Assembly: GCF_004166885.1 (NCBI RefSeq)
Contig: NZ_RCYU01000005.1
Coordinates: forward strand, 1 to 64,000
DNA: 64,000 bases
Direction of reading: 5' to 3'
DNA from: Streptococcus sp. bf_0095
Lineage (GTDB): Bacteria; Bacillota; Bacilli; Lactobacillales; Streptococcaceae
Below the pieces are notes generated by a model that saw nothing but the letters and a program-made list of their open reading frames with translations, was not told where the DNA came from and did not search any database. Below are positions 40,699-50,564 of this stretch, piece after piece (the stretch's first letter is position 1; every line of letters starts with the position of its first letter). Both the position numbers and the translations under genes were made by a program.

Positions 40699-40956
40699 TT
40701 ATGAATTGGGATCATCCAAACTACGGCCGTGCAAACCTTTCTCTCGTTGTACTTGGCGTAGTTTCTCAGGTGTCACATCGTTACCTTCTTCGTCCACCAC
40801 TTTAATTCCTTCGATATGGTGGCGAACGGAGCGACGGTATCCTTCAATGTATTCTTCACGAAGTTTTGCTTGTTCCACTTCTTCTTCTGGCGTCAAACCT
40901 TCAGTTTTTTTCTTTTTAGCAAGCTCATTGATGCGAGCGATTTTTTCAGGTGTCAT
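40699..40956 (-). CDS. DUF896 (YnzC-like) protein
   Basis: An 85-aa DUF896 protein: a short helical hairpin ([21 protein letters not shown]) followed by [17 protein letters not shown] and a flexible C-terminus. Homologues such as YnzC are small cytosolic proteins linked in B. subtilis to the SOS operon; no function is established. Third gene of glyQ-glyS-DUF896. Confidence 0.85.
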   Translation of the reverse strand: MTPEKIARINELAKKKKTEGLTPEEEVEQAKLREEYIEGYRRSVRHHIEGIKVVDEEGNDVTPEKLRQVQREKGLHGRSLDDPNS

Positions 40957-40989
40957 AATAAGACCTACTTTCTACCTGTCATCAGGTAC

Positions 40990-43026
40990 TTATTTTGTGT
41001 TCAATTGGTTGAAGGCTGCAACATTATTAGCTTTCGCTACAAGGCCTGCAAGAAGGGCCAGACGGTTGTTTTTAACAGCCTCATCTTCTGCCATTACCAT
41101 GGTATTGTCAAAGAAATCATCGATGATTGGGCTAAGAGCAAAGAGTTGAGCCAATTTGTCACTAGCTGCACCAGTCAATTCAAGCTCTTCAATCGCTTTG
41201 GCAAGAGCTTTTTCTTGATCATTTTCAAAGAGACTAGCATCGACTGCTACTGAAGCATCTGCTTTTTCTGCCAAGTTGAAGGCACGAGAGAGGGACTCAA
41301 CAGCCGCCTTGTAACCATCGGTCTTCGCAACTTCTGAAAGAGCTTCAGCTGCTTCCAGCATATCAGCCACGACAAAGTTTGAACCAGCAAGAACAGCATC
41401 TTTGATATCTTTTGGTGTGCGTCCCATCATCTTGTCCACACGCGCCTTGATGAAGTTGAGCACTTCTGCTTGATTGTCATAAGAAAGGCTATCAAATGAA
41501 AGTCCATAAAGGCTGTCAATCAACTCATCCATAGGAATATTCCACCCAAAGGCATCCAAGATCCGAACAATCCCTTGTGTTGCACGGCGAAGCGCATATG
41601 GGTCATTGGAACCTGATGGAATCAAGCCAACTGAGAAGAAGGAAAGAAGGGTATCCAATTTATCCGCAAGGGCAAGAATGGCACCAACCTTAGTCTCTGG
41701 AAGAGCTCCGTCTGCTGAATCAGGAAGGTAGTGCTCACGGATAGCTGTCGCTACTGCTGCATCTTCACCAGCGAGAAGGGCATATTTTTCACCCATGATT
41801 CCCTGCAATTCATCGAACTCTCCAACCATACCCGTCAAGAGGTCAAATTTATAGATTTCAGCTGCACGAGCTACGGCTGCCTTTTCTTCTGCAGTCAAAC
41901 CAGCTTGCTCAGCTAGTGACGCTGCAATGACACCAGCACGCGCCATGTGTTCAGAAAGAGAACCAATTTTTTCATGGAAGGTTACGTGTGCCAATTTAGC
42001 AACCAGGTCTTCAATCTTAAGTTTTTGGTCTTCACGCCAGAAGAATTCACCATCTTCAAGACGTGCCACCAATACTTTTTCATTTCCTCGAACAACATTT
42101 TCCAAGTGCTCAGCGTTCCCATTACGGACGGAGATGAAGTTTGGTTTCAGCTGACCATCCAGGTCACGTACCACAAAGTACCGTTGGTGCGTTTCCATTG
42201 AGGTCACCAAAACTTCTTCTGGAACATCCAAATATTTGGTGTCGAAGCTTCCCATAAAGGCCGTTGGGTATTCGACCAAGTTCAAGACTTCATTCAAAAG
42301 GCCTTCTTCGATTTGGACTTTTACTCCTTCTGCAGCCTCGATAGCCTTGATTTGCTCACGAATCATGTTTTCACGTTCTTTGCTATCCGCAATCACGTAA
42401 ACGGTACGAAGGTCTTCTTCATAAGAATCCGCATTGGTAATTTCCACTTCATGTCCAAGGAAACGGTGTCCACGACTCACACGACCTGACTGGATATCCA
42501 AGAAATCAAGGTCAAGCGCTTCATCACCCAAAAGAACAATCAAGGTGTGAACTGGGCGAATGTATTCAAAGGTGTTGTTAGCCCAGTGCATGCTAACAGG
42601 GAAGGTCATTGAAGCAAGCACTTCTGGAAGGCCAGCCAAGACTTCTTTGGCAGGTTTTCCAGCTTCGTGCTTCGTAACATAAACGTACTCTTCCCCTTTG
42701 ACTTCACGAAATTCGATATCATCTACTGTCAAGCCTTTCCCGCGGACGAATCCTTGCGCTGCTTTTGAGAAGTTTCCATCTGCATCCAAGGCGATTTTCT
42801 TAGAAGGTCCTTTAAAATCTTCAGTCAAATCCGATTGTTGATCCGCCAAACCAATCACACGAACAGCCAAACGGCGTGGTGTTGAGAATGTTTGAATGCT
42901 TTCGTATGAAAGTCGGTTGTCATCCAAGAAGGCTGCCATTTTTTCACCCAGTTGTTTTTCACTTGGTGTGACAACGTAGGCCGGCAACTCTTCAAGTCCA
43001 AGTTCTACTAATAAGTTTTTTGTCAT
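40990..43026 (-). CDS. glyS: Glycyl-tRNA synthetase beta subunit
   Basis: 678 aa. The beta chain of the bacterial alpha2beta2 enzyme: N-terminal [12 protein letters not shown], the internal HD-like domain, and a C-terminal DALR anticodon-binding region (about 580-670). A longer frame to 43083 runs into the intergenic repeat; GGAGAAA before 43026 and conserved residues fix the start. It is separated from glyQ by 208 bases holding a structured repeat. Confidence 0.95.
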   Translation of the reverse strand: MTKNLLVELGLEELPAYVVTPSEKQLGEKMAAFLDDNRLSYESIQTFSTPRRLAVRVIGLADQQSDLTEDFKGPSKKIALDADGNFSKAAQGFVRGKGLTVDDIEFREVKGEEYVYVTKHEAGKPAKEVLAGLPEVLASMTFPVSMHWANNTFEYIRPVHTLIVLLGDEALDLDFLDIQSGRVSRGHRFLGHEVEITNADSYEEDLRTVYVIADSKERENMIREQIKAIEAAEGVKVQIEEGLLNEVLNLVEYPTAFMGSFDTKYLDVPEEVLVTSMETHQRYFVVRDLDGQLKPNFISVRNGNAEHLENVVRGNEKVLVARLEDGEFFWREDQKLKIEDLVAKLAHVTFHEKIGSLSEHMARAGVIAASLAEQAGLTAEEKAAVARAAEIYKFDLLTGMVGEFDELQGIMGEKYALLAGEDAAVATAIREHYLPDSADGALPETKVGAILALADKLDTLLSFFSVGLIPSGSNDPYALRRATQGIVRILDAFGWNIPMDELIDSLYGLSFDSLSYDNQAEVLNFIKARVDKMMGRTPKDIKDAVLAGSNFVVADMLEAAEALSEVAKTDGYKAAVESLSRAFNLAEKADASVAVDASLFENDQEKALAKAIEELELTGAASDKLAQLFALSPIIDDFFDNTMVMAEDEAVKNNRLALLAGLVAKANNVAAFNQLNTK

Positions 43027-43054
43027 GTTTTTTCTCCGAAAAATATCTTTTTTT

Positions 43055-43188
43055 CCAGTTTGCCTTATGTGATTGGCACGCAAGCAACCGACTTCGTCGT
43101 TTCATTGCTAAAATTGGAGCCTAAAGTCTCCAATTTTGCCTGGTATCGTTAGTTTCTCTAACGATACCTTTATCACTGCGGCAACTGG
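43055..43188 (+). repeat. Structured repeat element, copy B (closing stem plus three hairpins)
   Basis: A 134-bp element between glyQ and glyS. Termini CCAGTTTGCC (43055-43064) and GGCAACTGG (43180-43188) pair, then GTGAT/ATCAC. Inside are three hairpins: CGAC-ttc-GTCG (about 43089-43099), AAAATTGGAG-cctaaagt-CTCCAATTTT (43110-43137) and GGTATCGTTAG-tttct-CTAACGATACC (43142-43168). Loops, linkers and order match copy A at 52197-52336 read on the minus strand, while the stems differ in compensating ways. Oriented against glyQS transcription. Confidence 0.75.
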
Positions 43189-43234
43189 TTCTGTAGGATT
43201 GCTCGATCAGCCAATCCCATCTAATACGCTCTCT

Positions 43235-44152
43235 TTATTCTTCCTCTTCTGCTAGGAGTTTTGCGCGTGTGGCTTCGTCGAGAAGTGGGTAACCAAGTTT
43301 CTTGCGTTCTGCGACGAAGGTTTTGGCTACGACACGAGCCAAGTTACGGATGCGGGCAATGTAGCCAGCGCGTTCTGTAACAGAAACAGCACCACGAGCA
43401 TCAAGCAAGTTGAAGGTGTGTGAGCATTTCAAAACATAGTCATAGGCTGGGTGAACAAGGCCCAATTCCAAAGCACGTCCTGCTTCTTTTTCAAATTTCT
43501 CAAAGTTTTCAAGCAACATATCTTGGTCAGAAACTTCAAAGCTGTATTTTGAGTGTTCATATTCTGGTTGAAGGAAGATTTCTCCGTATTTAACACCTGG
43601 AGCCCACTCGATATCATAGACTGAGTCTACTTCTTGGATGTAAGAAGCTAAACGCTCCAACCCATAAGTGACCTCAGCGGTAACAGGACCAGTTGCCAAA
43701 CCACCAACTTGTTGGAAATAAGTGAACTGAGTGATTTCCATACCGTCAAGCCAAACTTCCCAACCAAGACCAGCCGAACCAGTTGATGGGTTTTCCCAGT
43801 TATCTTCAACGAAACGAATATCGTGTTCCAAAGGATTGATCCCCAATTTTTCCAATGACTCAAGGTAGAGTTCTTGGATATTTGAAGGCGATGGTTTCAT
43901 GACCACTTGGAATTGGTGGTGTTGGTAAAGACGGTTTGGGTTTTCTCCGTAACGTCCATCAGCTGGACGACGTGATGGCTCTACATAAGCCGCATTCCAT
44001 GGCTCAGGACCAATGGCACGAAGGAAGGTGTAAGGACTCATGGTTCCCGCACCCTTTTCGTTATCATAAGCCTGCATGAGCATACAACCCTGGTCATTCC
44101 AGTATTGTTGCAAAGTCAAAATAATTTCTTGGAAGGTTAGTTTTTTAGACAT
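43235..44152 (-). CDS. glyQ: Glycyl-tRNA synthetase alpha subunit
   Basis: A 305-aa class II synthetase catalytic chain. [18 protein letters not shown] at the N-terminus, [20 protein letters not shown] and [18 protein letters not shown] near 35-75. A GGAGAAGAAG ribosome site precedes the ATG. It is controlled by the glycine T-box upstream, but a duplicated copy of its own start region lies between the T-box and this gene. Confidence 0.96.
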   Translation of the reverse strand: MSKKLTFQEIILTLQQYWNDQGCMLMQAYDNEKGAGTMSPYTFLRAIGPEPWNAAYVEPSRRPADGRYGENPNRLYQHHQFQVVMKPSPSNIQELYLESLEKLGINPLEHDIRFVEDNWENPSTGSAGLGWEVWLDGMEITQFTYFQQVGGLATGPVTAEVTYGLERLASYIQEVDSVYDIEWAPGVKYGEIFLQPEYEHSKYSFEVSDQDMLLENFEKFEKEAGRALELGLVHPAYDYVLKCSHTFNLLDARGAVSVTERAGYIARIRNLARVVAKTFVAERKKLGYPLLDEATRAKLLAEEEE

Positions 44153-44182
44153 CTTCTTCTCCTTTTTATAATTTCTTGCGAC

Positions 44183-44300
44183 ACGAGTCTGCCTCGTCGA
44201 TCATACGAGGCAAGACGAGTTAGTACTGCGTCTAGCTCAGGCAGCCTAGTGCTGAGCGTGGGGCAGTCCGACTGTAAGGAGGTCTCTGCCACTGACACAG
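44183..44300. repeat. Hairpin-rich insert between duplicated glyQ start regions
   Basis: 118 bases lie between two similar 50-base blocks (44130-44182 and 44301-44350), each containing a ribosome site and the glyQ start. The insert has inverted repeats TGCCTCGT/ACGAGGCA, GCTCAG/CTGAGC and CAGTC/GACTG. It is GC-richer than its surroundings. No reading frame other than the decoy is supported. Confidence 0.6.
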
Positions 44301-44323
44301 TGAAATGTTAATTTCTTAGACAT
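44246..44323 (-). CDS. Remnant or decoy glyQ start, 25-codon reading frame
   Basis: ATG at 44323 has a good AAGGAG ribosome site five bases upstream and encodes MSKKLTF, identical to the glyQ N-terminus ([10 protein letters not shown]), then diverges to HCVSGRDLLTVG and stops at 44246. It arose by duplication of the glyQ start followed by an insertion. It is the first translated frame after the T-box, so ribosomes should initiate here before glyQ. Whether it is a functional leader or debris is unknown. Confidence 0.6.
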   Translation of the reverse strand: MSKKLTFHCVSGRDLLTVGLPHAQH

Positions 44324-44350
44324 GATTACTCCTTTTTTAATTCTTGCGAC

Positions 44351-44556
44351 TTTGGATACAAAAAAACCGTGTCTTTGCTCCTAAGTCAAGTGACCTAGGG
44401 GCGTCAAAAACGCGGTTCCACCCTAATTTATTACTTCATTTTATTCTACTGTACTCAGCTATCTACTGAGAGAAAGCGCCACTTGCTTATCTTGTTCTGC
44501 TTGGCTTTCACTATCCCAAGCTCGCTAAAAAAACGCCATAAGCCTTTCTTTCTTGA
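44351..44556 (-). promoter_or_regulatory. Glycine T-box riboswitch
   Basis: A 5' leader of about 206 nt on the minus strand. The T-box sequence AGGGTGGAACCGCG (44411-44424) marks the antiterminator. It overlaps the terminator, in which AACCGCG pairs with the distal GACACGGTT followed by seven T (44359-44417). Stem I shows GGGATAGTG and a probable GGC glycine specifier at 44478-44480. Uncharged tRNA-Gly is expected to stabilise antitermination and raise glyQS expression. Confidence 0.93.
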
Positions 44557-44561
44557 CTAGT

Positions 44562-44590
44562 ATTATAGCAGATTTCTACTCTAGTGTAAA
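44562..44590 (-). promoter_or_regulatory. glyQS promoter
   Basis: Minus strand -35 TTTACA (44585-44590) and -10 TATAAT (44562-44567) with a 17-base spacer; the predicted start site near 44556 begins the T-box leader. Confidence 0.85.
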
Positions 44591-44595
44591 CCAAA

Positions 44596-44627
44596 AACAA
44601 GTCCGAAACAGGTGTTTCAGACTTGTT
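44596..44627 (-). terminator. prtA terminator
   Basis: Minus strand ACAAGTCTGAAACA pairs with TGTTTCGGACTTGT (one mismatch) and is followed by TTTTGG. It lies 27 bases after the prtA stop and overlaps none of the glyQS promoter. Confidence 0.78.
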
Positions 44628-44654
44628 GCAAATCCTTTCAAAGAAAGGTGACTG

Positions 44655-47600
44655 TTATGGGCGTTTTACAACCTTTGGTTTTTTCCCATTTAATTTTCTC
44701 TTAGCAGCTTTAACCTCAGCTAATACCGCCTTGACTTCCTGTTGACTGGCACCAGGATTAGCCAGTACAGCTTGAGCGCGGATAAAGGCTTGTAGGTAGT
44801 TCACCTTCACCTTATCTGCTGCATAGATAAACTTCGCATTCTTAGCTTGGAACTGGAGTTCTGCCGCAATCAATTTCTTCAGACTTGAGAAATCAGTTGT
44901 TTTACCATTTAACTGTTGATCAGCCGCCTGGTAGTTCGCAAGTGCTTGGTTGATTTGCTCTTGTGTCACACCTTCACGGACGAGCAAGAGAGCCAATGCC
45001 TTAAAGCTTTGGTCAAAGGCACGTCGAGCAGAATCCTTAGCGTTGGCATAACGACCTGTTTTTGAGGTTACATCATAGGCAGCAATGGCTGATTTTAGCG
45101 CTGTAAAATCAGACTCTTTCCCATCTAATTGACTCGTAACCAATCCAAGATTTGAAAAGATTTGGTTAACTTCTGCTTGTGATAACTTAGCCGCAAGAGC
45201 TTTCTGAGCTTCTTGATAAGCTGCATCATAAGCTAAACGTTTTTCACTCGTTGCATTAAAGTACTGAGGAGTGCTGGTCAAGTTAGCTTGTTGAGCCAAC
45301 AATTGCAACAATTGGGTCTTAATGACTACAGAAAGTTTTGCGAGATTGTTTTGGTCTGCTAGAACGGTCACAGTCGGTGCATCCTCAAACAACTCATAAC
45401 CTGTTGGTAGACTGACTGAAATCGTGTATGTTCCAACTGGGACATCTTTTCCAAAAGCATTCTTGCCATAGCGTTGAACTGGAAGAACAAAGGTTTCACC
45501 AGCTTGATTTTTCAAGACAACTGGTGTTGTTCTTGGTACTGCTTGATCAAAGACTAGGCTCAAAGGTGCAGTGACAATCTCTTTGGCCAAGAATTCGATG
45601 GTCTTAAAGCTGTCCTCTGCAGTGATTTCAAATTTCTGAGTTCGTTGGCTGACAAGTTTCAGATCTGATTTGTCATAGGCAAAGAGTTCTGCCACGTAGC
45701 TACCAAACTTAAGGAAATTGATTTCTTTCCCTTTGTCTAAGTTGACATACTGTCCTTGATCATCCTTGATACGGTAGACAAAATCGGTATCTAATTCTTT
45801 ATGTGTATCGGCATCTAGGACTGACACCTTAATCCGGCCACTATCTTCACTACCAGCAAAATCAGAAAGAGAAGCAAAGTCGCGGTTTCCAGCGTAGTCT
45901 TCTACCACATAGTAAAGTAAGTCTTTACTGATTCCTTCTGGAAGAGTATAGCCACCGTCCTCATTTGCCGTTAAATAGACACGGTTTTCAAAGCGGCTAG
46001 TCTTCCCTAGGACATCTTTCCCCTCCTTAACCAGGTTTCCTTCTTCATCAAAGGCCTTGACATAGAAGACTTGCTCTCGTAAGATTCCACCGTTGCCAAT
46101 ATCTTTTGTTTTACGAGCATAGAAGGTTTCTACTCCATCCTTCTTGGTCGTATAACCTGAAGTCAAGACTGGTTTTTGGGTGTCAATTTGGAGGTTAAAG
46201 CGAACAACTTGCTCCTCTGCTCCTGGAACTGCTGGCGTATAACGAACCTCATAGACATAGTGACCATCCGCCACCTTTTCACCCTTGGCATCCGTTCCTT
46301 CCCAAGCCGAGTTGTCGACTAGATAAGATCGTTTCCCACGTCCATCAAAGTAATTCTTACGAGCAGAGAAAGCTCCTGTACTTGTCCAAATTGGGTTAGC
46401 AAAAGCTTGATCATCTGCCTTGTAGACAGCCGCTTTCATATTATTTAGGTTTCGCAAGACGACTGCACGGTACTGCACGTAATCTTTGTTTCCATCTCCA
46501 TCTGGAGAAATAGCCAGACGGACATTGCCATCAGCATCCAAATGGAGGACGTTCAAACCTTCTGGTGTTTCCACTGTTCCAAGAACGATTGGGCTTCGTT
46601 CTGCTGTTTCCTTCTTAGCAGTCGTATAGAGCACATCATTCGTGTTTGAAACTAAAGAGGTGACGTTTGCATTCGATGGCACGTGTTTGGTTTCTGGGAC
46701 ATCATAGTAGAATCCTGATTTCCCTTCTCTTACCAAGTTGTAGATTGGTTTTTCAACCGCAGGGATATCTTGGAAAGAACCACGGAAGCCCATAAATGGG
46801 ATGCTAACCACATCGCCATCATCTGCAGGGTCCACAAAGCGAACAAATCCTTCTAGGAAGTAACCGTTCGGCATCAATTTAGTCAATTCTTCTGCAAACT
46901 TAGATGCATCGACAGTCACCGTCACTGTCTGACTACTATGGGCTTTTACAGTTACATTTGGCCATACAGTCTCTGTTAATTTCCGTGGCTTCAAGGTAAA
47001 GTGATCGTCTTTTACATCGTCGGTAGTGGTATTCACAATCATCTTCAACTCTCTGTCAGTATCAGAAATATTATGAACGGTCACATCAAAACTGAATCGA
47101 TCTTCCACATTACCAAGAGTTACGCTTGGGTATGCATCTTCATTCGTTACATATAAATCTGTTGAGACGGCTGCAGCAGTATCTACAATCCCTGCCCCTT
47201 GTTGACGTACTGAAGTGTAGGCGCCCGTTTCTTTGTTAAAGTGCGGTTTTGCAGTTGACATGATCAAGGCCTTGACCGTTGCAGATAGCTCCTCTGGTGA
47301 AAGTTCTGGATGGTGAGCTTGGAGGTATTCCTTCACCAAAGCCGATACCCCAGCCACATGAGGAGAGGCCATACTGGTTCCACTCATACTGCCATAGCTA
47401 TTGTCATTTAGTGAAGAGAAGATTGATCCACCAGGTGCTGTGACATCTGGTTTCAATTGTCCATCCGTTGACACTCCCCAACTAGAGAATTCAGACATTT
47501 TTCCTGCGTCAGGGTTTGGACGGTTATCCAGACTGCCATCAAAGACTATCTTGTAGTCTTTGTCTTTGATCGCTTCTCCATAGCGCTTAGAAATAAATAC

Positions 47601-49157
47601 CGCAGGAATCTTTCTCGCATCGCCTTCGAGGCCCATTTTGACATTCGCGCCTTCGACACTATTGTAAATGAGGGCGCCAATCGCTCCTTTTTTATAGACA
47701 TTAGCGACCTTATCTGAGAAGGTGATTTCACCACGTTTGATGAGGGCGACTTTACCAGTCAAATCGAGACCTTCTAAATCACTCTCACGCCCCAAACCAG
47801 CATCCACATAGTCATATTCTTTCCCATTTTCAAAATTAGCATCTGTTTCAGCTGCTGTATAGGTAAACTTCCCTTTATCCAAGTCGGCATTGTCTTCCAA
47901 ACCACGTACTGTAAAGACTTCTTCTGTTACAAATGAATCATTTACTGAGGCAACTGAAATAGACTCTTCTACGGTTGAAGGACTACCCACGACACCGTAA
48001 TCAGGGTTTTCAGCACTTGGGTTGTCATAACCGTATCCATAGGTATTGCTATTACCTGCCGCGATAATGACGCTAACTCCTTTTGCGCGTGCTCGTTGGA
48101 TTGCTTCTCTGACAGCAGGACTAGCATTCACTGTAGATCCTGTCCCAGATCCTAAACTCATATTAATGACATCGGCTCCCAATGCCACTGCGTCATCAAT
48201 CGCTTTTACATAGACAACATCGCTGGTGGATCCACTACGATCAGAGAAAACCCGCATAAACATCACTTGGGCTTCTGGAGCAACTCCATATACGTAGTTG
48301 CCATCCCCAGCTTTTTTGTCAGGGTTCCCAGTCGCGATCCCTGTTACGTGCATACCGTGTGAATCATGGTCTTTTTCTTTGATATTGTCATCTCCGTCCA
48401 TATAATCATAGGCAAAGACGACCTTATCGTTGTACCATTTTCCGTAGTCAATTCCCGCTGCTTTTTTAGCAGCTTCTAATTCTGTTTGATTTTTGAATTT
48501 CCCTTTTGTAGGATCTGAAATCCGCAACACTTCATGGTAGACATCTAAACCAGAGTCAATGACTGCAACAACAGTCCCTTCACCCTTGTAGCCTTTTTCC
48601 CAAGTTTGGGGCACATTAATAATCGTATTGCTGCTGATACTTAATGGCTTATCTTCAGCTTTCTTTTCGGTTCTTGCTTCCGATACAGGTTTAGCCTCAC
48701 TCTTCTCCTCTGTTGAAGAAGGTTTTGCTTCTGTTTTTTCCTGTCCTTCGGATGCTTTTTCTCCAGTTTTTTCTACAGTTTTTTCTTCGGTTTTAGTTAC
48801 GACTTCCGCTTGCTTTTCAGTAGCTTGAGCCTCTGTTTTTGCTTCCTGCGCAAGGACTTGGCTATCTGATTCGACAGATGGACTTGTTGCCTCTTTTTCT
48901 GAAGAGGCTGGCTCGTTAACAACTTTACCATTTTCAACTACTGAGCCTGCAGTCTGCTCACTTGCCTGATTCGTTACAGGAGACGCAGACTCACTTGGCG
49001 ATACTGGATTTGCTTCTGCAGATGCAACGACTGCAGTCTCTGGCTGTTTCGCTTCATCAGCACTTACATTCCCTGCTCCAAAGACAAGAACAAATCCTAA
49101 CAGCACCGATGCAACACCAAACTTATATTTTCTCAATGAGAAACGCTGTTTACTCAT
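44655..49157 (-). CDS. prtA: PrtA-like cell-envelope subtilisin
   Basis: A 1500-aa S8 serine protease. A YSIRK-type signal (FSLRKYKFGVASVLLG) is followed by a Glu/Lys/Ala-rich pro-region to about 170. The catalytic triad is intact: Asp near 200 (VVAVIDSGLD), His near 267 (DSHGMHVTG) and Ser near 592 (GTSMASPHVAG), with AAGNS as oxyanion Asn. A PA insert (about 400-530), an Fn3-like C5a-peptidase region and three FIVAR-like repeats ending in QLDGKESDF, QLNGKTTDF and KLNGKK follow. There is no LPXTG motif; the protein ends in a basic tail, as in pneumococcal PrtA. Confidence 0.9.
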   Translation of the reverse strand: MSKQRFSLRKYKFGVASVLLGFVLVFGAGNVSADEAKQPETAVVASAEANPVSPSESASPVTNQASEQTAGSVVENGKVVNEPASSEKEATSPSVESDSQVLAQEAKTEAQATEKQAEVVTKTEEKTVEKTGEKASEGQEKTEAKPSSTEEKSEAKPVSEARTEKKAEDKPLSISSNTIINVPQTWEKGYKGEGTVVAVIDSGLDVYHEVLRISDPTKGKFKNQTELEAAKKAAGIDYGKWYNDKVVFAYDYMDGDDNIKEKDHDSHGMHVTGIATGNPDKKAGDGNYVYGVAPEAQVMFMRVFSDRSGSTSDVVYVKAIDDAVALGADVINMSLGSGTGSTVNASPAVREAIQRARAKGVSVIIAAGNSNTYGYGYDNPSAENPDYGVVGSPSTVEESISVASVNDSFVTEEVFTVRGLEDNADLDKGKFTYTAAETDANFENGKEYDYVDAGLGRESDLEGLDLTGKVALIKRGEITFSDKVANVYKKGAIGALIYNSVEGANVKMGLEGDARKIPAVFISKRYGEAIKDKDYKIVFDGSLDNRPNPDAGKMSEFSSWGVSTDGQLKPDVTAPGGSIFSSLNDNSYGSMSGTSMASPHVAGVSALVKEYLQAHHPELSPEELSATVKALIMSTAKPHFNKETGAYTSVRQQGAGIVDTAAAVSTDLYVTNEDAYPSVTLGNVEDRFSFDVTVHNISDTDRELKMIVNTTTDDVKDDHFTLKPRKLTETVWPNVTVKAHSSQTVTVTVDASKFAEELTKLMPNGYFLEGFVRFVDPADDGDVVSIPFMGFRGSFQDIPAVEKPIYNLVREGKSGFYYDVPETKHVPSNANVTSLVSNTNDVLYTTAKKETAERSPIVLGTVETPEGLNVLHLDADGNVRLAISPDGDGNKDYVQYRAVVLRNLNNMKAAVYKADDQAFANPIWTSTGAFSARKNYFDGRGKRSYLVDNSAWEGTDAKGEKVADGHYVYEVRYTPAVPGAEEQVVRFNLQIDTQKPVLTSGYTTKKDGVETFYARKTKDIGNGGILREQVFYVKAFDEEGNLVKEGKDVLGKTSRFENRVYLTANEDGGYTLPEGISKDLLYYVVEDYAGNRDFASLSDFAGSEDSGRIKVSVLDADTHKELDTDFVYRIKDDQGQYVNLDKGKEINFLKFGSYVAELFAYDKSDLKLVSQRTQKFEITAEDSFKTIEFLAKEIVTAPLSLVFDQAVPRTTPVVLKNQAGETFVLPVQRYGKNAFGKDVPVGTYTISVSLPTGYELFEDAPTVTVLADQNNLAKLSVVIKTQLLQLLAQQANLTSTPQYFNATSEKRLAYDAAYQEAQKALAAKLSQAEVNQIFSNLGLVTSQLDGKESDFTALKSAIAAYDVTSKTGRYANAKDSARRAFDQSFKALALLLVREGVTQEQINQALANYQAADQQLNGKTTDFSSLKKLIAAELQFQAKNAKFIYAADKVKVNYLQAFIRAQAVLANPGASQQEVKAVLAEVKAAKRKLNGKKPKVVKRP

Positions 49158-49357
49158 AAAATTCCCCCTATATACTAAATTATTCTTATTATACTCCTAA
49201 TTTTTCAGAAAATTCACTCAACATTAACTTTGTTATCAAATTGTAATATTTCCGCACGATATCTTTAATTAGTTATTTTTCGTTTGCTTTTTGTGGTTTC
49301 GATATTCAAATACTTAGATAACTAAAACAAATTGTTCGTTTTTCCATCTTATTACAC

Positions 49358-49390
49358 AAAAAAGACAGCGAGAGTAACCTCTCACTGTCT
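49358..49390 (-). terminator. Aldo/keto reductase gene terminator
   Basis: AGACAGCGAGAG and CTCTCACTGTCT pair with one mismatch across a short loop, followed by six T on the minus strand. The rest of the 49158-49404 gap holds only the presumed prtA promoter (TATAAT near 49188 on the minus strand). Confidence 0.82.
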
Positions 49391-49404
49391 ATAAATAAAC
49401 GATC

Positions 49405-50247
49405 TTAAAAGTCTTTAGTGTCTGGGTCTGGTGCTCCCGCCTCTACTGGGATCTTCCGAAGGAGCTCACAGTCTTCTGGGGATAATGCAATCGCAAAGCA
49501 TTGTAGGTTACTTGCAATGCGCTCAGGAGTCACTGACTTGGGCAAAGGTAAAAATCCTTCTGCTAGACTCCAAGCTAAGAGAAGCTGGGCTGGTGTCACG
49601 TCATACTGTTTAGCCAGTGTAAGAACTGTCTCATTTTGGAACAGCTCTCCTTGGCCAAATGGTCCCCATGCCTCCAATATAATTCCTTTATCACGACAAT
49701 AACGGACCACTTCCTCTTGATAGACTCCAGGGGCCAAGCGGATCTGATTGACCGCCGGAAAAACTTTGGCACTCTCTAACAAAGCATCCAGGTGATGGGG
49801 CAGGAAGTTACTCACACCAATAGAGCGAATCTTTCCCTCTGCCTGCATATCTTCCATGGCTCTCCAAACCTCACGATTCCGTTCTTTCCAGGCCTCATTT
49901 TCTCGGTGGGTCACAGGATTTGGCCAGTGGATTAAATACAAATCGATAAAGTCTAGTCCCAATTTGTGCAAAGATTCTTCTAGGCCATTGAAAGCATCCT
50001 CATAGGTATGACGATTATTCCACAACTTGGTCGTTACAAAAAGTTCTTCTCTTGGAATACCACTATCCCGGATAGCCTTTCCGACGCTTTCTTCGTTTTG
50101 ATAGATGGCTGCCGTATCAATATGGCGATAGCCCGCTTCTAAGGCTGTTTTTACTGCTTGATAAGCTTCTTCGCCATCTTTCGCCTTCCAAGTACCAAAA
50201 CCTAGTACAGGAATTTGGCGTCCATCATTTAGTTTGTAGCTCTTCAT
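49405..50247 (-). CDS. Aldo/keto reductase
   Basis: A 280-aa NADPH-dependent (alpha/beta)8 oxidoreductase. Motifs: LNDGRQIPVLGFGTWK, GYRHIDTAAIYQNE (catalytic Asp/Tyr), LYLIHWPNP (catalytic His) and IGVSNFLPHH; the C-terminus PLPKSVTPERI binds the NADPH phosphate. Substrate unknown; related streptococcal enzymes reduce methylglyoxal or dicarbonyls. A GTG at 50262 overlapping the upstream stop is a possible alternative start. Confidence 0.88.
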   Translation of the reverse strand: MKSYKLNDGRQIPVLGFGTWKAKDGEEAYQAVKTALEAGYRHIDTAAIYQNEESVGKAIRDSGIPREELFVTTKLWNNRHTYEDAFNGLEESLHKLGLDFIDLYLIHWPNPVTHRENEAWKERNREVWRAMEDMQAEGKIRSIGVSNFLPHHLDALLESAKVFPAVNQIRLAPGVYQEEVVRYCRDKGIILEAWGPFGQGELFQNETVLTLAKQYDVTPAQLLLAWSLAEGFLPLPKSVTPERIASNLQCFAIALSPEDCELLRKIPVEAGAPDPDTKDF

Positions 50248-50258
50248 CTTATTGCCCG

Positions 50259-50477
50259 TCACTTTCCTTTGTTTTTTTTACCAGACTTAGAAGTCTTCGC
50301 ATTCAAGCGCAACTTTGGCTTAAAGATATTTTCCTTAGGTTGCACCATCGACTTACTAAAAAAGGCGTAGAGTAAAAAGGCACTACCTGCCACTAGAATG
50401 ACGGGACTACGGCGTAACATACCATAGATAAAGAAAAACAACCCCATCAATAAAAAACGTACATTTATCTTATGCAT
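50259..50477 (-). CDS. Small membrane protein upstream of the aldo/keto reductase
   Basis: A 72-aa protein with two closely spaced membrane helices (about 6-21 and 25-41) and a very basic C-terminal tail ending KSGKKNKGK. No family recognised. GAGGTAG five bases before 50477 favours this start over an upstream ATG at 50507. It directly adjoins the reductase gene, so the two are probably co-transcribed. Confidence 0.7.
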   Translation of the reverse strand: MHKINVRFLLMGLFFFIYGMLRRSPVILVAGSAFLLYAFFSKSMVQPKENIFKPKLRLNAKTSKSGKKNKGK

Positions 50478-50564
50478 AAAACTACCTCGCGATTCAATTA
50501 ATTTCATTATACCATGTATCGGAGCAAAGAGACAAATGGCTAGGCTAAGGAATCCTATTTAAAT

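Noticed and set aside
44183-44300. tRNA-like look of the glyQ leader insert (TAGCTCAGGCAG resembles a D-arm)
   Set aside because: No acceptor stem, anticodon arm or T-arm GTTCRA sequence can be placed around it.
44183-44300. Third copy of the structured repeat family
   Set aside because: A loop ACTAGG and a stem GCTCAG/CTGAGC are vaguely similar, but the linkers, TTC hairpin and closing stem of copies A and B are missing.
48628-48828. Antisense Ser/Ala/Phe-rich reading frames opposite the prtA pro-region
   Set aside because: They are shadows of the Glu/Lys-rich repeat codons and lack ribosome sites.
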